Positions 43,278-53,600 of a DNA stretch of 64,000 bases are shown here, in pieces. The notes beneath the pieces were generated by a model that was given only the letters and a program-made list of their open reading frames with translations, ran no database searches and was not told the origin of the DNA. The stretch's first letter is position 1. Each line of letters opens with the position of its first letter. Origin of the DNA: DATFJZ01 sp034660495 (GTDB lineage: Bacteria > Desulfobacterota > Desulfobacteria > Desulfobacterales > Desulfobacteraceae); the NCBI GenBank assembly GCA_034660495.1, contig JAYEJJ010000221.1:14147-78146 (forward strand). The letters are read 5' to 3'. Made by a program: the position numbers and the translations under genes.

Positions 43278-43802
43278 CTAGGTGAGTTTGAGAACGCCGA
43301 TGATGATGCCGGCCATGGTCACGGATAATCCAAAAGACCAGATCATGAACCGGTCAATTCTTTTGGTGAGGAGCTCAAAGCGGTTGTTCATGGTTTCAGT
43401 CAGTTTATCAAAGCGCTTATCAATCTGTAGGAACCGTTCATCCTGCTTCTCAAACCTTTTGTCCTGCTTCTCAAACCTTTTGTCCTGCTTCTCAAACCTT
43501 TTGTCCTGCTTCTCAAACCTTTTGTCCTGCTGTTCAAACCTTTTGTCCTGCTGTTCAAACCTTTTGTCCTGCTGTTGAAAGCGTTTTTCATGCATTTCAA
43601 ACCCCTGTTTCATCTGCTCAAACCCCTGTTTCATCAGCTCCCGCTGGTTCTTCAGCTCTTCTTCTACCCGGACCATGCGCTCTCTGAGCTCTATTTCATA
43701 GACGTGGGGCGGTTTTGCAAGACTTTGATCGCTGAGCCACTGGCTGATGTTTTTGCGGACAAATTACCCTATTTCCTGAAAATCCTCATTTGCTAAGGCC
43801 AT
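43278..43802 (-). pseudogene. Coiled-coil/TM protein copy 1, interrupted by a stop codon
   Basis: The sister gene at 45045-45464 starts MALANEDFNEIGEFVRKNLS. Here the same reading starts at 43802 (MALANEDFQEIG) but codon 13 is TAA (43764-43766) where the sister has GAA. The rest stays open and could restart at 43676, giving 132 residues. It has nine (E/D)KRF heptads (43430-43600) against four in the sister, and a C-terminal transmembrane helix (FGLSVTMAGIIIGVLKL). The type is a Bdr/DUF1640-like coiled coil with membrane tail; function unknown. Confidence 0.75.
43436..43580 (-). repeat. 21-bp tandem repeat (EKQDKRF heptads)
   Basis: About seven near-identical 21-bp units code for EKQDKRF/EQQDKRF. 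Exactly five more heptads (35 residues) than in the paralogue at 45045. Confidence 0.9.
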
Positions 43803-43876
43803 GGCTGCTCTCCTTTTATTTTGGGGTATGGTCACTGCATTTTCGGGTTTGATTATAACATCTGCCACCCTGGGGT

Positions 43877-43965
43877 GGGGTCAGGCTTCGGTTATTGCGC
43901 TTTTGTTTTAATTTGTCTTTAAACAGAGTCCTTTGTCAAAAGCGTAATAACCGAAGCCCGACCCC
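43877..43965. repeat. 89-bp hairpin element (GGGGTCAGG ends), copy 2
   Basis: Arms 43877-43905 and 43937-43965; near-identical to 21280-21368, including the inner AAACAGAGTCCTTTG. It sits between the coiled-coil gene copy 1 and the upstream sequence it shares with copy 2 (43976-44033 matches 45549-45607). Confidence 0.8.
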
Positions 43966-44082
43966 GTTAATCACTCTTATTTGTACAACGGGAGCAGGGC
44001 TTTTTCAAGGGAAAATTTTTTTTCTGTTTTAACATCAGATTTATTCAAAAGTCATTGTTATTGCAATACTATTGCAGTTTGG

Positions 44083-44206
44083 GGTATCCTTCATAAGTAC
44101 TTTACACTTTTTATTTTTTTTAACCACGAAACACACGAAAGGCACGAAAAATATAAAAATCAAACAAAAAAGTGTAAACTACTTTTGAAGCATTATGAAG
44201 AATGCC
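44083..44206. mobile_element. MITE with 8-bp target duplication, copy 1
   Basis: 124 bp. Inverted ends GGTATCCTTCATAAGTACTT and the complement near 44180-44206; flanked by CAGTTTGG at 44075-44082 and 44207-44214. The interior contains CCACGAAACACACGAAAGGC. No coding capacity. Related copies at 61795 and 63442. Confidence 0.8.
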
Positions 44207-44315
44207 CAGTTTGGCTGTACTTCCATAAAAAATGTGTAATTATGTTTTTTTGTTTTGATTGTTACATAATTACAGATTATAATGTTTTCAACTTCAATGC
44301 AATAGAAGGAAGCAG

Positions 44316-44492
44316 ATGACAAAACGGGAATTGATAAAGCTCTTGAAAAAATCGGGCTGGAAATATCTCAGAGAGGGGCGGCATGAAGTCTGGGGTAAAA
44401 AAGGGAAAACGATCCCGCTCCCACGACATGCCGGAGATATCCCCGTGGGAACCGTTAACAGAATTTTGAAAAGAGCAGGCATTAAGAAATAA
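44316..44492 (+). CDS. hicA: HicA family mRNA interferase toxin
   Basis: 58 residues. Double-stranded RNA-binding-like HicA fold with the sequence KLLKKSGWKYLREGRHEVWG (catalytic His at residue 24 within GRHEVW), then IPLPRHAGDIPVGTVNRIL. It degrades mRNA when free of HicB. The hicB gene follows after 60 bases. ATG 44316 has GGAAG upstream. Confidence 0.88.
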   Translation: MTKRELIKLLKKSGWKYLREGRHEVWGKKGKTIPLPRHAGDIPVGTVNRILKRAGIKK

Positions 44493-44552
44493 GACCGCCC
44501 TCTCGGGAGCATCCCGTTTCTAAAAGTATAAACATGACATGGAGGTAAAAAA

Positions 44553-44939
44553 ATGGAGTTCTTTTACGCTGTTTTCACAAAAGAAGATGATACTGTTTTG
44601 GTTTCGATTCCAGATGTGGAAATCTGCGAGACCTTCGGTAAATCATGGGATGAAGCCTATGAGATGGGGGTGGATGCATTGGCCGCTTGTTTGTCAGAAC
44701 CGGAAACAATCGTTCATCCAAAATCAACCCGTGAAAAACTACAGGCTGACAATCCGGAATCTGAAATTGTGCCCATTCCGGTAGATGAGTCTATCAGGAA
44801 AAAATATGCAAAAACCAAACGGTTTAATGTGATTTTCCCTGAAGATTTGTTGGTTCGGGTAGATGAGTATCGAGCCGGTGCAGGAATGAAGCGCTCTCAA
44901 CTACTGGCAGAAGCAGCGGAGCAATATTTAAAAGCATAA
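44553..44939 (+). CDS. hicB: HicB family antitoxin
   Basis: 128 residues. N-terminal HicB domain (VSIPDVEICETFGKSWDEAY, EMGVDALAACLSE) and a C-terminal ribbon-helix-helix DNA-binding part (FNVIFPEDLLVRVDEYRAGA, KRSQLLAEAAEQYLKA). Neutralises HicA and likely represses the pair. A GGAGG at 44540-44544 lies upstream. Confidence 0.9.
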   Translation: MEFFYAVFTKEDDTVLVSIPDVEICETFGKSWDEAYEMGVDALAACLSEPETIVHPKSTREKLQADNPESEIVPIPVDESIRKKYAKTKRFNVIFPEDLLVRVDEYRAGAGMKRSQLLAEAAEQYLKA

Positions 44940-45044
44940 AAAATGTGACTTTTTAAACCCTGGCCCGGCTAAGTTTGCTGAAAAGGTTCGTTTGAACATT
45001 ACCCCATCACAGGGATTAGTCACAGTTCTTCCTCATGACTATTA

Positions 45045-45464
45045 TCAGGTGAGTTTGAGAACGCCGATGATGATGCCGGCCATGGTCACGGACAATCCAA
45101 AAGACCAGATCATGAACCGGTCGATTCTTTTGGTAAGGAGCTCAAACCGGTTGTTCATGATTTCAGTCAGTTTATCAAAACGTTTATTCTGCTGATCAAA
45201 GCGTTTATCCTGTTGATCAAAGCGTTTGTCCTGCTGATCAAAGCGTTTTTCATGCATTTCAAACCCCTGTTTCATCTGCTCAAACCCCTGTTTCATCAGC
45301 TCCCGCTGGTTCTTCAGCTCTTCTTCTACCCGGACCATGCGTTCTCTGAGCTCTATTTCATAGACGTGGGGCGGTTTTGCAAGGCTTTGATCGCTGAGCC
45401 ACTGGCTGAGATTTTTGCGGACAAATTCACCGATCTCATTGAAATCCTCATTTGCTAAGGCCAT
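45045..45464 (-). CDS. Coiled-coil protein with C-terminal membrane anchor (copy 2, intact)
   Basis: 139 residues from ATG 45464, preceded by AAAGGAG with good spacing; the frame is open further upstream but without support. Order: N-terminal region (MALANEDFNEIGEFVRKNLS), helix with (E/D)KRF heptads (four), C-terminal transmembrane helix (IWSFGLSVTMAGIIIGVLKL). Bdr/DUF1640-like coiled coil of unknown role. Near-identical to the broken copy at 43278 outside the heptads. Confidence 0.7.
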   Translation of the reverse strand: MALANEDFNEIGEFVRKNLSQWLSDQSLAKPPHVYEIELRERMVRVEEELKNQRELMKQGFEQMKQGFEMHEKRFDQQDKRFDQQDKRFDQQNKRFDKLTEIMNNRFELLTKRIDRFMIWSFGLSVTMAGIIIGVLKLT

Positions 45465-45627
45465 GGCTGCTCTCCTTTTACAGGTTTTTCTGTTTTCTAT
45501 TGTGGAGGTTGCTTTTCTGTTCTGTCTGTTTTGCGGCATGGATATTGCTTTCTTATTTGTACAACGGGGACAATGCTTTTTCAAGGGGAAATTTTTTCCC
45601 TGTTTTAAAATTAAAGTGTGTACCACA

Positions 45628-45700
45628 TGACTTTGCGGTATTTCCGGTTTCGATAAAGTTGATTTGACACATCATAAAGCCAATTTCTACCGCAAAGTCA
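45628..45700. repeat. 73-bp inverted-repeat element
   Basis: TGACTTTGCGGTA (45628-45640) pairs perfectly with TACCGCAAAGTCA (45688-45700); weaker pairing extends outwards (AAAGTGTGT against ACACGCTTT). Could be a MITE remnant or hairpin just before the flgN promoter. Confidence 0.6.
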
Positions 45701-45732
45701 AATGAAACACGCTTTAGTTTGCTTCAGAACTT

Positions 45733-45758
45733 TAATTTGATCCGTTAAAAGCCGATAA
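45733..45758 (+). promoter_or_regulatory. Sigma-28 (FliA) promoter of flgN-flgK-flgL
   Basis: The -10 box GCCGATAA (45751-45758) is a perfect sigma-28 match; the -35 region TAATTTGA (45733-45740) is a partial match (consensus TAAAGTTT) with 10-base spacing. It lies 28 bases before flgN. Late-gene control agrees with the products. Confidence 0.65.
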
Positions 45759-45786
45759 AACAAGAGAAAACAGAAAGGAAGCTGTC

Positions 45787-46290
45787 ATGGAAAATTTTGC
45801 CTATAAAATTGACGATTATATTCACAAAAAGCTGCTGCTGTACGAGGAGCTGAGTGCTGTCCTGGAGCAGGAAAAGACCTTTATCGTTGATATGGATATT
45901 AAAGCCTTGTGGCTTTCCTCGTCCAGGAAAAAACAGCTGACCCTGAAAATTGAGCAGATAAGAGACAATATGCTTTATTTTCTGGATGAAAACCAGGTGG
46001 ACCATGGCATGAATGTCAGAAATTTCAGTCTTGGCGCCCTTATCCGCATTCTTCCGGTTTCTTCAAAAATCAAATCAGACCTCAATAAAACAAGGCATGC
46101 CGTTAACCTGAAAAAAGACGAAATTCAGGTCCTGGGTAGGGAAAACAAAAAATATGTTCAGGAGTATCTCAGTGTCATAGACGGCATCATGTCAAATTTT
46201 GCAGGCCCTGCGCTCAAGGACTGCTACACGTTTTCAGGGATCATACAGTCTTTAGAAAGGGCCAGTTCCCTTATACATGCGGAGGTCTAA
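45787..46290 (+). CDS. flgN: Flagellar export chaperone FlgN (for FlgK/FlgL)
   Basis: 167 residues, all-helical, with an N-terminal part YEELSAVLEQEKTFIVDMDI and later LSSSRKKQLTLKIEQIRDNM, as in FlgN-type chaperones. Placed 2 bases before flgK, its expected cargo. Sequence similarity of FlgN is always weak; the assignment relies on position and helical layout. Confidence 0.85.
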   Translation: MENFAYKIDDYIHKKLLLYEELSAVLEQEKTFIVDMDIKALWLSSSRKKQLTLKIEQIRDNMLYFLDENQVDHGMNVRNFSLGALIRILPVSSKIKSDLNKTRHAVNLKKDEIQVLGRENKKYVQEYLSVIDGIMSNFAGPALKDCYTFSGIIQSLERASSLIHAEV

Positions 46291-46292
46291 TC

Positions 46293-49200
46293 ATGGGCGG
46301 AATCGGTGCAACCCTTAATATTGCTAAAAGTGCCATTGCTGCCCAGCAGTATGGACTGCATGTAACGGGCAACAATATTTCCAATGTGAACAATCCTGAC
46401 TACAGTGTTCAAACGGCTGATCAGGAGAACAACACCCCGCAGAAATATGCAGGGTTTATATTTGGCACAGGCGTTTCTGTCCAGCAGATCGAGCAGAGCG
46501 TCAACCAGATGCTGGAGGACCGGCTGACAGACGAAAAGGCCAATCTTGCCGGGTTTGAAGAGGCGGAATCCTACATGAAAATTGTGGAATCCATGTTTGA
46601 TGAGTCTTCTGAAACCAGTATCAATACCTTGATGACCGAGTTCTGGAATTCCTGGCACGATCTTTCCGATAATCCCAACGGGCCTTCTGAAAGGGAGGCG
46701 GTGCTGGAGACGGGAAACAACCTGGCCGCCCGGTTTAAAACAGCACAGCTTGACCTGAAACAGGTGGGCAGTGAAACCACAAGGGAGATTGATGCGGGTC
46801 TTTCCAGGGTCAATGCCCTTGCCGATGAAATTGCCGCGCTGAACAAGGAAATCACCGGATTTGAAGCATCATCAACGGCCAATGATCTGCGGGACAAGCG
46901 AAACGGCCTTGTTGACGAGCTGGGGGATATCATCAATATCAACTCCTTTGAGCAGCCCAACGGGTACTTATCTGTCAATGTGGGCAGGGGGGCGCCTCTG
47001 GTTTATGGGGTTGAGACCAGCCGGCTTGAAATGGTGGACAAAGAGGTGGTGTGGCAGGGCACCGGCCAAAAAAGGGTGATTTCCGATGAGATCTCCGGGG
47101 GTAAAATCAAGGGGTGGCTTCAGATAAGAGACGAAGTGATTCCCAAATATCAGTCAGAGGTGGATGTCCTTGCCAAGGAGATGATCTGGGCAATCAACCT
47201 CCAGCACTCCCAGGGGGCTGGCCTTGATTATTTTTCAGACACAGTGACCGGGGCGTACCAGACCGACGACAGCGGGCTTTTGTCAAGTCTCACCTTTGGA
47301 GACCGAATCGATTATGAGAAGTCCTTTAAGATGTGGATCAAGGATCAGTCCACTGCCGATACACAATACCAGTCCGCTGAAGTGGACATGGGCATCTCAA
47401 AAGCCGGTCTTTCCAACTGGGACGGGGTCTCTCCAGGGGGAGAACCGTCACGGTACAGACTGACAGTGGTTGACGGTACAACCGTAGGCGATTCCCTGGT
47501 ATCCGAGACCGACGGATCGGGACTTGCCACCACAATTGTTGGATCAGACACGGCAACGGCACTCAATGGCGGTATTGCCGAGCAGACCCTGACCGTCTAC
47601 GGCAGTCCCGAGGGGACCAGTACCATAAAGGTCAAGGATATTGCAGGGGACTCTTTGAGGTCTGCGGCCTCTGTGGCAGAGGCGTTGTCGAAAATTGAAG
47701 GGATAGAGGCCTATGCGTCTGAAACTTCTGTAACATTTTCAACTATAGATTCTGCCACAGGGGACTCTACCTTACCCGATGCCCATGATGGTGATGAGGT
47801 GAAGTTCTCCCTTTATGTTGACGGCTCCCTCCATGAGCTCTCCTTTGTGTTTGATTCTGACAAAGGAAGCCTGGATGATCAGCTTGAAAATGCCCTTTTA
47901 TCGGGCGCAGAGCTTATAAACGAAATTAAGGGGGATGAAAACCTGACGGCCAACGGCCTGACCCTTACAAGCAGTAAGGGGTCCACCCTGGGTGCGGAAC
48001 AGTTTGAAGTGGTGGATAATGCCGGGGTGCAGCTGAACAATTTTTCAGGATTCAATACCGGGGACAGTGTTACCTTTACAGTGGAGACGGATGGATCTCC
48101 CGCAAGTTCAACAGATCTTACCGTGGATTTATCCGGGGTGGATACCAGTGACGAGGCCAATGTTGCCACAGCGTTTTACGATGCATTATCTGCTGATCTG
48201 GACAGTTCTCCTTTTTCCGTGGAAAATGATCCCTCCACCAACTCGATTTTTCTAAGAACCACCGACGGGTCCAATCTTACCCTCAGGGATGCTGACAATG
48301 ATGCAGGTGCAGGCGCCTTCATTGATGTGACGGAACTGGCAGGATCAACCCTGGGAGCCGGGAACAACATCCTTACCTTTGATGGAAGCGGTGACACGGA
48401 AACCTTTACCGCAACCACGGCGGACACGGATACACTGGGGTTTAACAGTGGCGTGATTGCTGAAGATTCAGCCGTCGGCCCGTTTCCGGCGGGAACCGAC
48501 AAGGCAGGTGTGATCACGGGAACCGTAACCACTGTCATGGATCCGGATATTTCCATCCATTCCACTGTCGCAGGTCCCGGTCCATTATACGGTGCCCTGT
48601 TTGAAGACGGATCGGCAAAGCGGGGAAGTTCCATCGCCACCCTGGGGGGAGAAGGGGGATTTTCCAACTTTACCCAGGGGGAAGCTGTCTCCTTTGATGT
48701 TGACGGTATTTCTGTAACGTATAACATCCCTGCCGCTCCCCCCGTTCTTGGAGAGCTGGACCATGCCCAGAATATAGAAATTGCACTTACTGCCGCACTG
48801 GTTACTCCTTTTGTTGATCCCGACTACCAAATCATCAGAACGGACCGGTCTGTCTCCATACTCAAGAATACAGATCAGGATGATCCCATTGAGATCACCA
48901 ATTTCAGCGAATCAGTGACTGATGATGCCAAGCTGGCAGTGAGAACCGGTACAGGAACCGGCACGGCCGAGCCGGGAAACGATCTTCTCGAGGCGGGCAG
49001 CAGTCTCAGGGATTTTTCCACTGCCACCCTGTACAGCGATGACGGGGTGATCAAGTGGGAGCGGCTGAACAGAGATGGGTTTTCAACGGGAAGCAATGGG
49101 TTTGTAACGGTTTCCGATGACGGCAATGTCACCATTGACGAGACCGGAGGCTCCATCTCCTTTGATATTGCAAAAGGCTCCCTTGTGGCGGGCAATACCC

Positions 49201-50567
49201 TGACGGTGAATACCGACGACTCAGGCCAGCCCGATCCCCTGAATTTCAGAGTAAGGGGCGCTGGAAACAGCATCATGGACACCTATCACTTTACCGTGGT
49301 TGAGGGGGGAAAGGTGGGCCATGTGCCCGGAGAAGATGAAGCGCCCCTGACCATAAAATGGGAAAGCAGCACCTCCTATGGAGAGTTTGTTATGGAAGGG
49401 GAAGATCCTCCGATTACCCCGGATATTCCTGTTGAAGTGGAAGTGGACGGCATGGACCTGGTGTTCAGCAGCGGCACCCTGCTCAAGGATGATGTGTTTA
49501 CCATCACAACCGATGAGGCAGGGTATCCGGTTTCTGAAAATGACAGCGGCATGCCCACCGGAGAAACCCTTTCCGACTGGCACTGGACGGCCGCCTCTTT
49601 TGCCGATCAGTTTAACCGGCAGGCAGGAGGGGTGAAAGCCTCCACGACCCTGGACAATCGACTGAGGTTTGAACAGGATACCGACTACCACGCCATCACC
49701 AATATTGAATTTTCCAATGAGCAGGTGAGCCAAAACAGCGGATTCAGCCCGGCAAACACCACAATAGAGATAACCAACCATGCCGCATTTACCTTTGAGG
49801 CCCGGGATCTCAAGTTCCAGCGCACCACCAATGCCAGCGGCACCAATGTATGGCAGGTGTTGAACGATCCAACCGGCGGAAACATCAGAATCATACCCGA
49901 AGGGGGAAACGACAGCGGGTTTGGCGTTGATCTCACCAGAGACGGGGTGGCAGACATGGAGATCCGTTTTGAAAAAGAGATCTCCGGCAACGGGTTCGTT
50001 GAAATGGATTTTGTCCACAAAAGCGGGAAGGACATCAGCTTTGCCTTTTCCGATGATGGGTCAAACGCATCGGGTATTATGGCCGCGGCCGGCATCAATA
50101 CCTTTTTTACAGGAGAGGATGCCGTTACCATGGAAGTGAACCAGACCCTGAACAACACAGATATGATTGCAGCGGCCACCATTGACAGTGACACCGGGGA
50201 GATCAGCCAGGGGGACAACAGCAATGCCCTGGCCCTGGCCGATATTCAGTTTGAGAGCAGAACCATGAAAAAATGGACCTTTTCCAGGGGCCAGGATGCG
50301 GATTCCAGTGTTACCATCGCCACCCTTGATGAGTACTACGGTACCATGATAGGATACATGGGCCTCACCCTGAGAAGCATAGAAAATTCCGGGACGTCAG
50401 CAGGGTTAATGGTTACCTCCATCACAGAAAAAAGAGATGCGATTTCTGCCGTCTCCCTGGATGAAGAGATGATTAATCTGATGAAGTACCAGCACGCCTT
50501 TTCAGCGGCATCCAAGCTGATAAGTGTCTCCGATGAGATGCTGAATACACTTATAAGTGTCAGGTAA
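46293..50567 (+). CDS. flgK: Hook-filament junction protein FlgK (HAP1), very large
   Basis: 1424 residues; typical FlgK has 450-700. The N-terminal D0/D1 motif (YGLHVTGNNISNVNNPDYSV) and C-terminal helices (AISAVSLDEEMINLMKYQHA) are intact. Between them, about 1000 acidic Asp/Gly/Ser/Thr-rich residues (about 330-1330) form probable beta domains exposed on the junction. No cysteines noted in the insert. Follows flgN after 2 bases. Confidence 0.94.
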   Translation: MGGIGATLNIAKSAIAAQQYGLHVTGNNISNVNNPDYSVQTADQENNTPQKYAGFIFGTGVSVQQIEQSVNQMLEDRLTDEKANLAGFEEAESYMKIVESMFDESSETSINTLMTEFWNSWHDLSDNPNGPSEREAVLETGNNLAARFKTAQLDLKQVGSETTREIDAGLSRVNALADEIAALNKEITGFEASSTANDLRDKRNGLVDELGDIININSFEQPNGYLSVNVGRGAPLVYGVETSRLEMVDKEVVWQGTGQKRVISDEISGGKIKGWLQIRDEVIPKYQSEVDVLAKEMIWAINLQHSQGAGLDYFSDTVTGAYQTDDSGLLSSLTFGDRIDYEKSFKMWIKDQSTADTQYQSAEVDMGISKAGLSNWDGVSPGGEPSRYRLTVVDGTTVGDSLVSETDGSGLATTIVGSDTATALNGGIAEQTLTVYGSPEGTSTIKVKDIAGDSLRSAASVAEALSKIEGIEAYASETSVTFSTIDSATGDSTLPDAHDGDEVKFSLYVDGSLHELSFVFDSDKGSLDDQLENALLSGAELINEIKGDENLTANGLTLTSSKGSTLGAEQFEVVDNAGVQLNNFSGFNTGDSVTFTVETDGSPASSTDLTVDLSGVDTSDEANVATAFYDALSADLDSSPFSVENDPSTNSIFLRTTDGSNLTLRDADNDAGAGAFIDVTELAGSTLGAGNNILTFDGSGDTETFTATTADTDTLGFNSGVIAEDSAVGPFPAGTDKAGVITGTVTTVMDPDISIHSTVAGPGPLYGALFEDGSAKRGSSIATLGGEGGFSNFTQGEAVSFDVDGISVTYNIPAAPPVLGELDHAQNIEIALTAALVTPFVDPDYQIIRTDRSVSILKNTDQDDPIEITNFSESVTDDAKLAVRTGTGTGTAEPGNDLLEAGSSLRDFSTATLYSDDGVIKWERLNRDGFSTGSNGFVTVSDDGNVTIDETGGSISFDIAKGSLVAGNTLTVNTDDSGQPDPLNFRVRGAGNSIMDTYHFTVVEGGKVGHVPGEDEAPLTIKWESSTSYGEFVMEGEDPPITPDIPVEVEVDGMDLVFSSGTLLKDDVFTITTDEAGYPVSENDSGMPTGETLSDWHWTAASFADQFNRQAGGVKASTTLDNRLRFEQDTDYHAITNIEFSNEQVSQNSGFSPANTTIEITNHAAFTFEARDLKFQRTTNASGTNVWQVLNDPTGGNIRIIPEGGNDSGFGVDLTRDGVADMEIRFEKEISGNGFVEMDFVHKSGKDISFAFSDDGSNASGIMAAAGINTFFTGEDAVTMEVNQTLNNTDMIAAATIDSDTGEISQGDNSNALALADIQFESRTMKKWTFSRGQDADSSVTIATLDEYYGTMIGYMGLTLRSIENSGTSAGLMVTSITEKRDAISAVSLDEEMINLMKYQHAFSAASKLISVSDEMLNTLISVR

Positions 50568-50651
50568 TGCCCGCTTTGTTCATGGGGATCGGTTTGATGG
50601 GATATGACCGGTGCCGTTTATGGCTGGCCACAGGTAATATGCGAGGTTACA

Positions 50652-53600
50652 ATGAGAGTTCCAAATATTACACTTTATGATACATCACGCTACCAGCTTG
50701 GGAAGCTAACCTCCAGGCTCAAGGATGCCAATGAGGTTGTAAGCTCTGAAAAGCAGATCAACAGTATGTCCGACGATCCAGTGGGATTAACCCAGGTGGT
50801 GGCCCTGAAAACATCTGTAAAAAACCTGGAACAGATAGAGAGAAATGTCCAGATGGGCAAAACCTGGCTCACCTGCAGTGAAGATGCCCTGGACAGCATC
50901 AACACCCTTATCCTGAATGCCAGGGCAGAGGCCAGCCGCCTGGTCAACGCATCTGCCACGGCAGACGAGCGCAAGGATGCTGTTCAGCGGATTGACAATA
51001 TACTTGAACAGATTGTCTCCCTTGGCAATACAAAGGTGGGCGGAAGCTATATATTCAGTGGCACAGACTCGGATACCCAGCCCTTTGTTTACCATAAAGA
51101 TACCATTCCCCCCCATGTTTCCTATGAGGGAGACAGTTCGGCTTTTTCCATAAAAACGGACAGTGATACCGAAGTCGAGGTGGGCAGCAGCGGCAGCCGG
51201 GTGTTCAAGGATGATGAGGTGGTGATCAACTCCACCAATAACACCATTGTATTTAAAGAGGATAACGGCCACGGCACAGCGTCGGAAAGGACCATGACCG
51301 CAGTGGTGCCGGATGGTGAATATACACCGGAAAAACTGGAAACCCTGGTAAGAAATGCCTTAAACCAGGCATCGGGCGAGTCCGGGTACGGGGTAACCTA
51401 TGATGTGAATTACGACGCTGATGAAGAGAAATTTTCCATACAATCCGACGGCAGTTACAGCGGATATGTGAGAACGGCATTTCTCTGGGACACTGGTGAT
51501 GAGCCGTATCTTAACGGGTATAACACCTCTTCCGGCATTGATCCGGATGATCTGGAGATTGATTTGAAAAATAGATCGGCCCTTACCATTGGTACGCCGG
51601 AACCGGCAGGCAGTGATCCCGTGAAGCTCATATGGGATGGGGAGGGAAACTGGATTGTGGAAAACAACCCGGGGTATGTCATGCCGGCAAAGGTGGAAGG
51701 CACCCATTACGGCGTGGACCTGGACCTTACCGAATCCGGAGTTGCTGATATCTCTGTTAAACTGGATCACCCCGTGGAAAAGGCCGGGGATTACATTGAG
51801 TTTGATATCATACCTGAAAAAGGGGATCACAGCATCGGCCATGAGATCGGATTTCCAGACAACAATGTGATTACAACAACACCCGTGTCAGACCGCAGCG
51901 CCGCTTTTGTGACGGACATTGAGATCACAGCCGGGGTCAACGACTATATCGACTTTAAGGAGAGGATGTCTGACTCCATTATCGCCGCCGGCACGGTCCT
52001 GGATGCAGATTATGAGATAACCGGTGATACGGCTGTTTCCAGCGGCACCATTGCCGCCGGATCGGTTCTCGGCTCGGGATCAACCATTGTCTCCGGTACC
52101 ACCCTGGGTGCGGGAACGGTGATTGGTTCCGGCATCACCCTTTCTCCTGATATTGAACTTGCCAGGGATGTCACCCAAGTCTCTTCCGGTACCCTGATCA
52201 GCGGGTCGCTGTTGGCAGCGGGTACTGTTCTGGGATCGGGTACCGTTCTCGGCATGGGCACCACCATCGGCTCGGGCACGGTTGTGGGCTCAGGCACGGT
52301 TTTAACGGCGGATGTCATCCTGGGCGCTGCTGTGGCCGGTGCTGACGGCGGCACCATGACAAGCGGGTCGGTTCTAACGTCCGGCACTGTTCTGGGGGCA
52401 GGTACGGTTATTGCGTCTGGCACCACCATCGGCTCAGGTACTCTACTGACCGGGGATTTCCTTGTGGATTCAGATATAACAGCCGCCATGGGGGGTGTTT
52501 TATCCGCCAACTCCTTTGTGGCTTCCGGGTCCACCCTGGTGTCCGGTACAGTGCTTGCCAGTGACGAGTCCATCTCCATTGCCGCTTCCGGGGTCTCGGG
52601 TACGGTTACAGGCGACGGGACCAGCACCCTGGCCCAGCTGGCCATGGGGTCTCCTCCCCTTGGCGCGGCCGGCAGTTATACGGTTGTATCCGGGGGCGAC
52701 ACCCTGAGCCACGGCATCACCACCCTGGCCAGCGGTTCCATCCTGGCCTTTGGCACCAGTTCCGGCCTGGTGGCTGCCGGATCATCCTTTACCGGAACTT
52801 CTGTTACAACGGCTTCCGGATCTGCTCTGGATACCGCCATGACCCTGCAGGGGGGGGATATGGGTTTAACGGCTGACACCACGGTAATGGCCGGCACCAC
52901 CCTGGCCTCCGGCACTACCCTGTCTTCCGGTTCTGTTGTGGATAACAAGGGGATTACCAATTCAGATGCTGTTGTCACCCTGAACGGGAATATGACCTTA
53001 AAGGGGACCACCACCCTTAACGGTGCCGCTGCAAACAATGAACTCACCGGTAATGTCGCGCTTAGGGCAGGGACCACCCTGGGTGCCGGCTCCACTTTGA
53101 TAAGCGGTTCTTCAGTGGACAACCAGGCCGTTACCATCAATAACGGTATTGTTTTAACTTCCGATATGGCGGTCACAGGAAGCACCGGGGTCTCCCCGGG
53201 AACTGATATGACCGTCCTTCCTGGCACCGTGATTGCCAAAGACTCCATCCTGGAGCAGGGCTCCGTTGTGAACAGTGATTTGCCCATTGATGCCGATCAA
53301 ACCATTGCGGCTGGAACGGTGTTTCCTGCTGATTTTGGCATCACCTCGGATATAACCGTTACCAGCGGTGTCCTGGCCAGCGGCACCCTGTTTGAGGCCG
53401 GGTCGGTTATTCGTGCCGGCACTGTGCTGGGGGCCGGATCTGTCATCGGGGCCGGTGAAACCCTCACATCGGATGTACAGGCGGCCTCCGATATCAGGAT
53501 CATCAACTCAGGCACATTAAATGTCGGCTCCTTTCTCTCCTCGGGCTCCACCCTGGTGTCCGGTACGGTTCTGGGGATAGGGGAGCAGATCGACTTTGTC

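Larger units (their letters stand above)
45465..45786. other. Interval upstream of flgN
   Basis: 322 bp. 45549-45607 repeats 43976-44033, showing that the duplication of the coiled-coil gene extends upstream. 45628-45700 is an inverted repeat with perfect 13-bp arms (TGACTTTGCGGTA). The right end holds the sigma-28-like promoter of flgN. Confidence 0.55.

Noticed and set aside
49221..50018. 265-codon open frame opposite flgK
   Set aside because: Antisense shadow of the acidic flgK insert; no start context.
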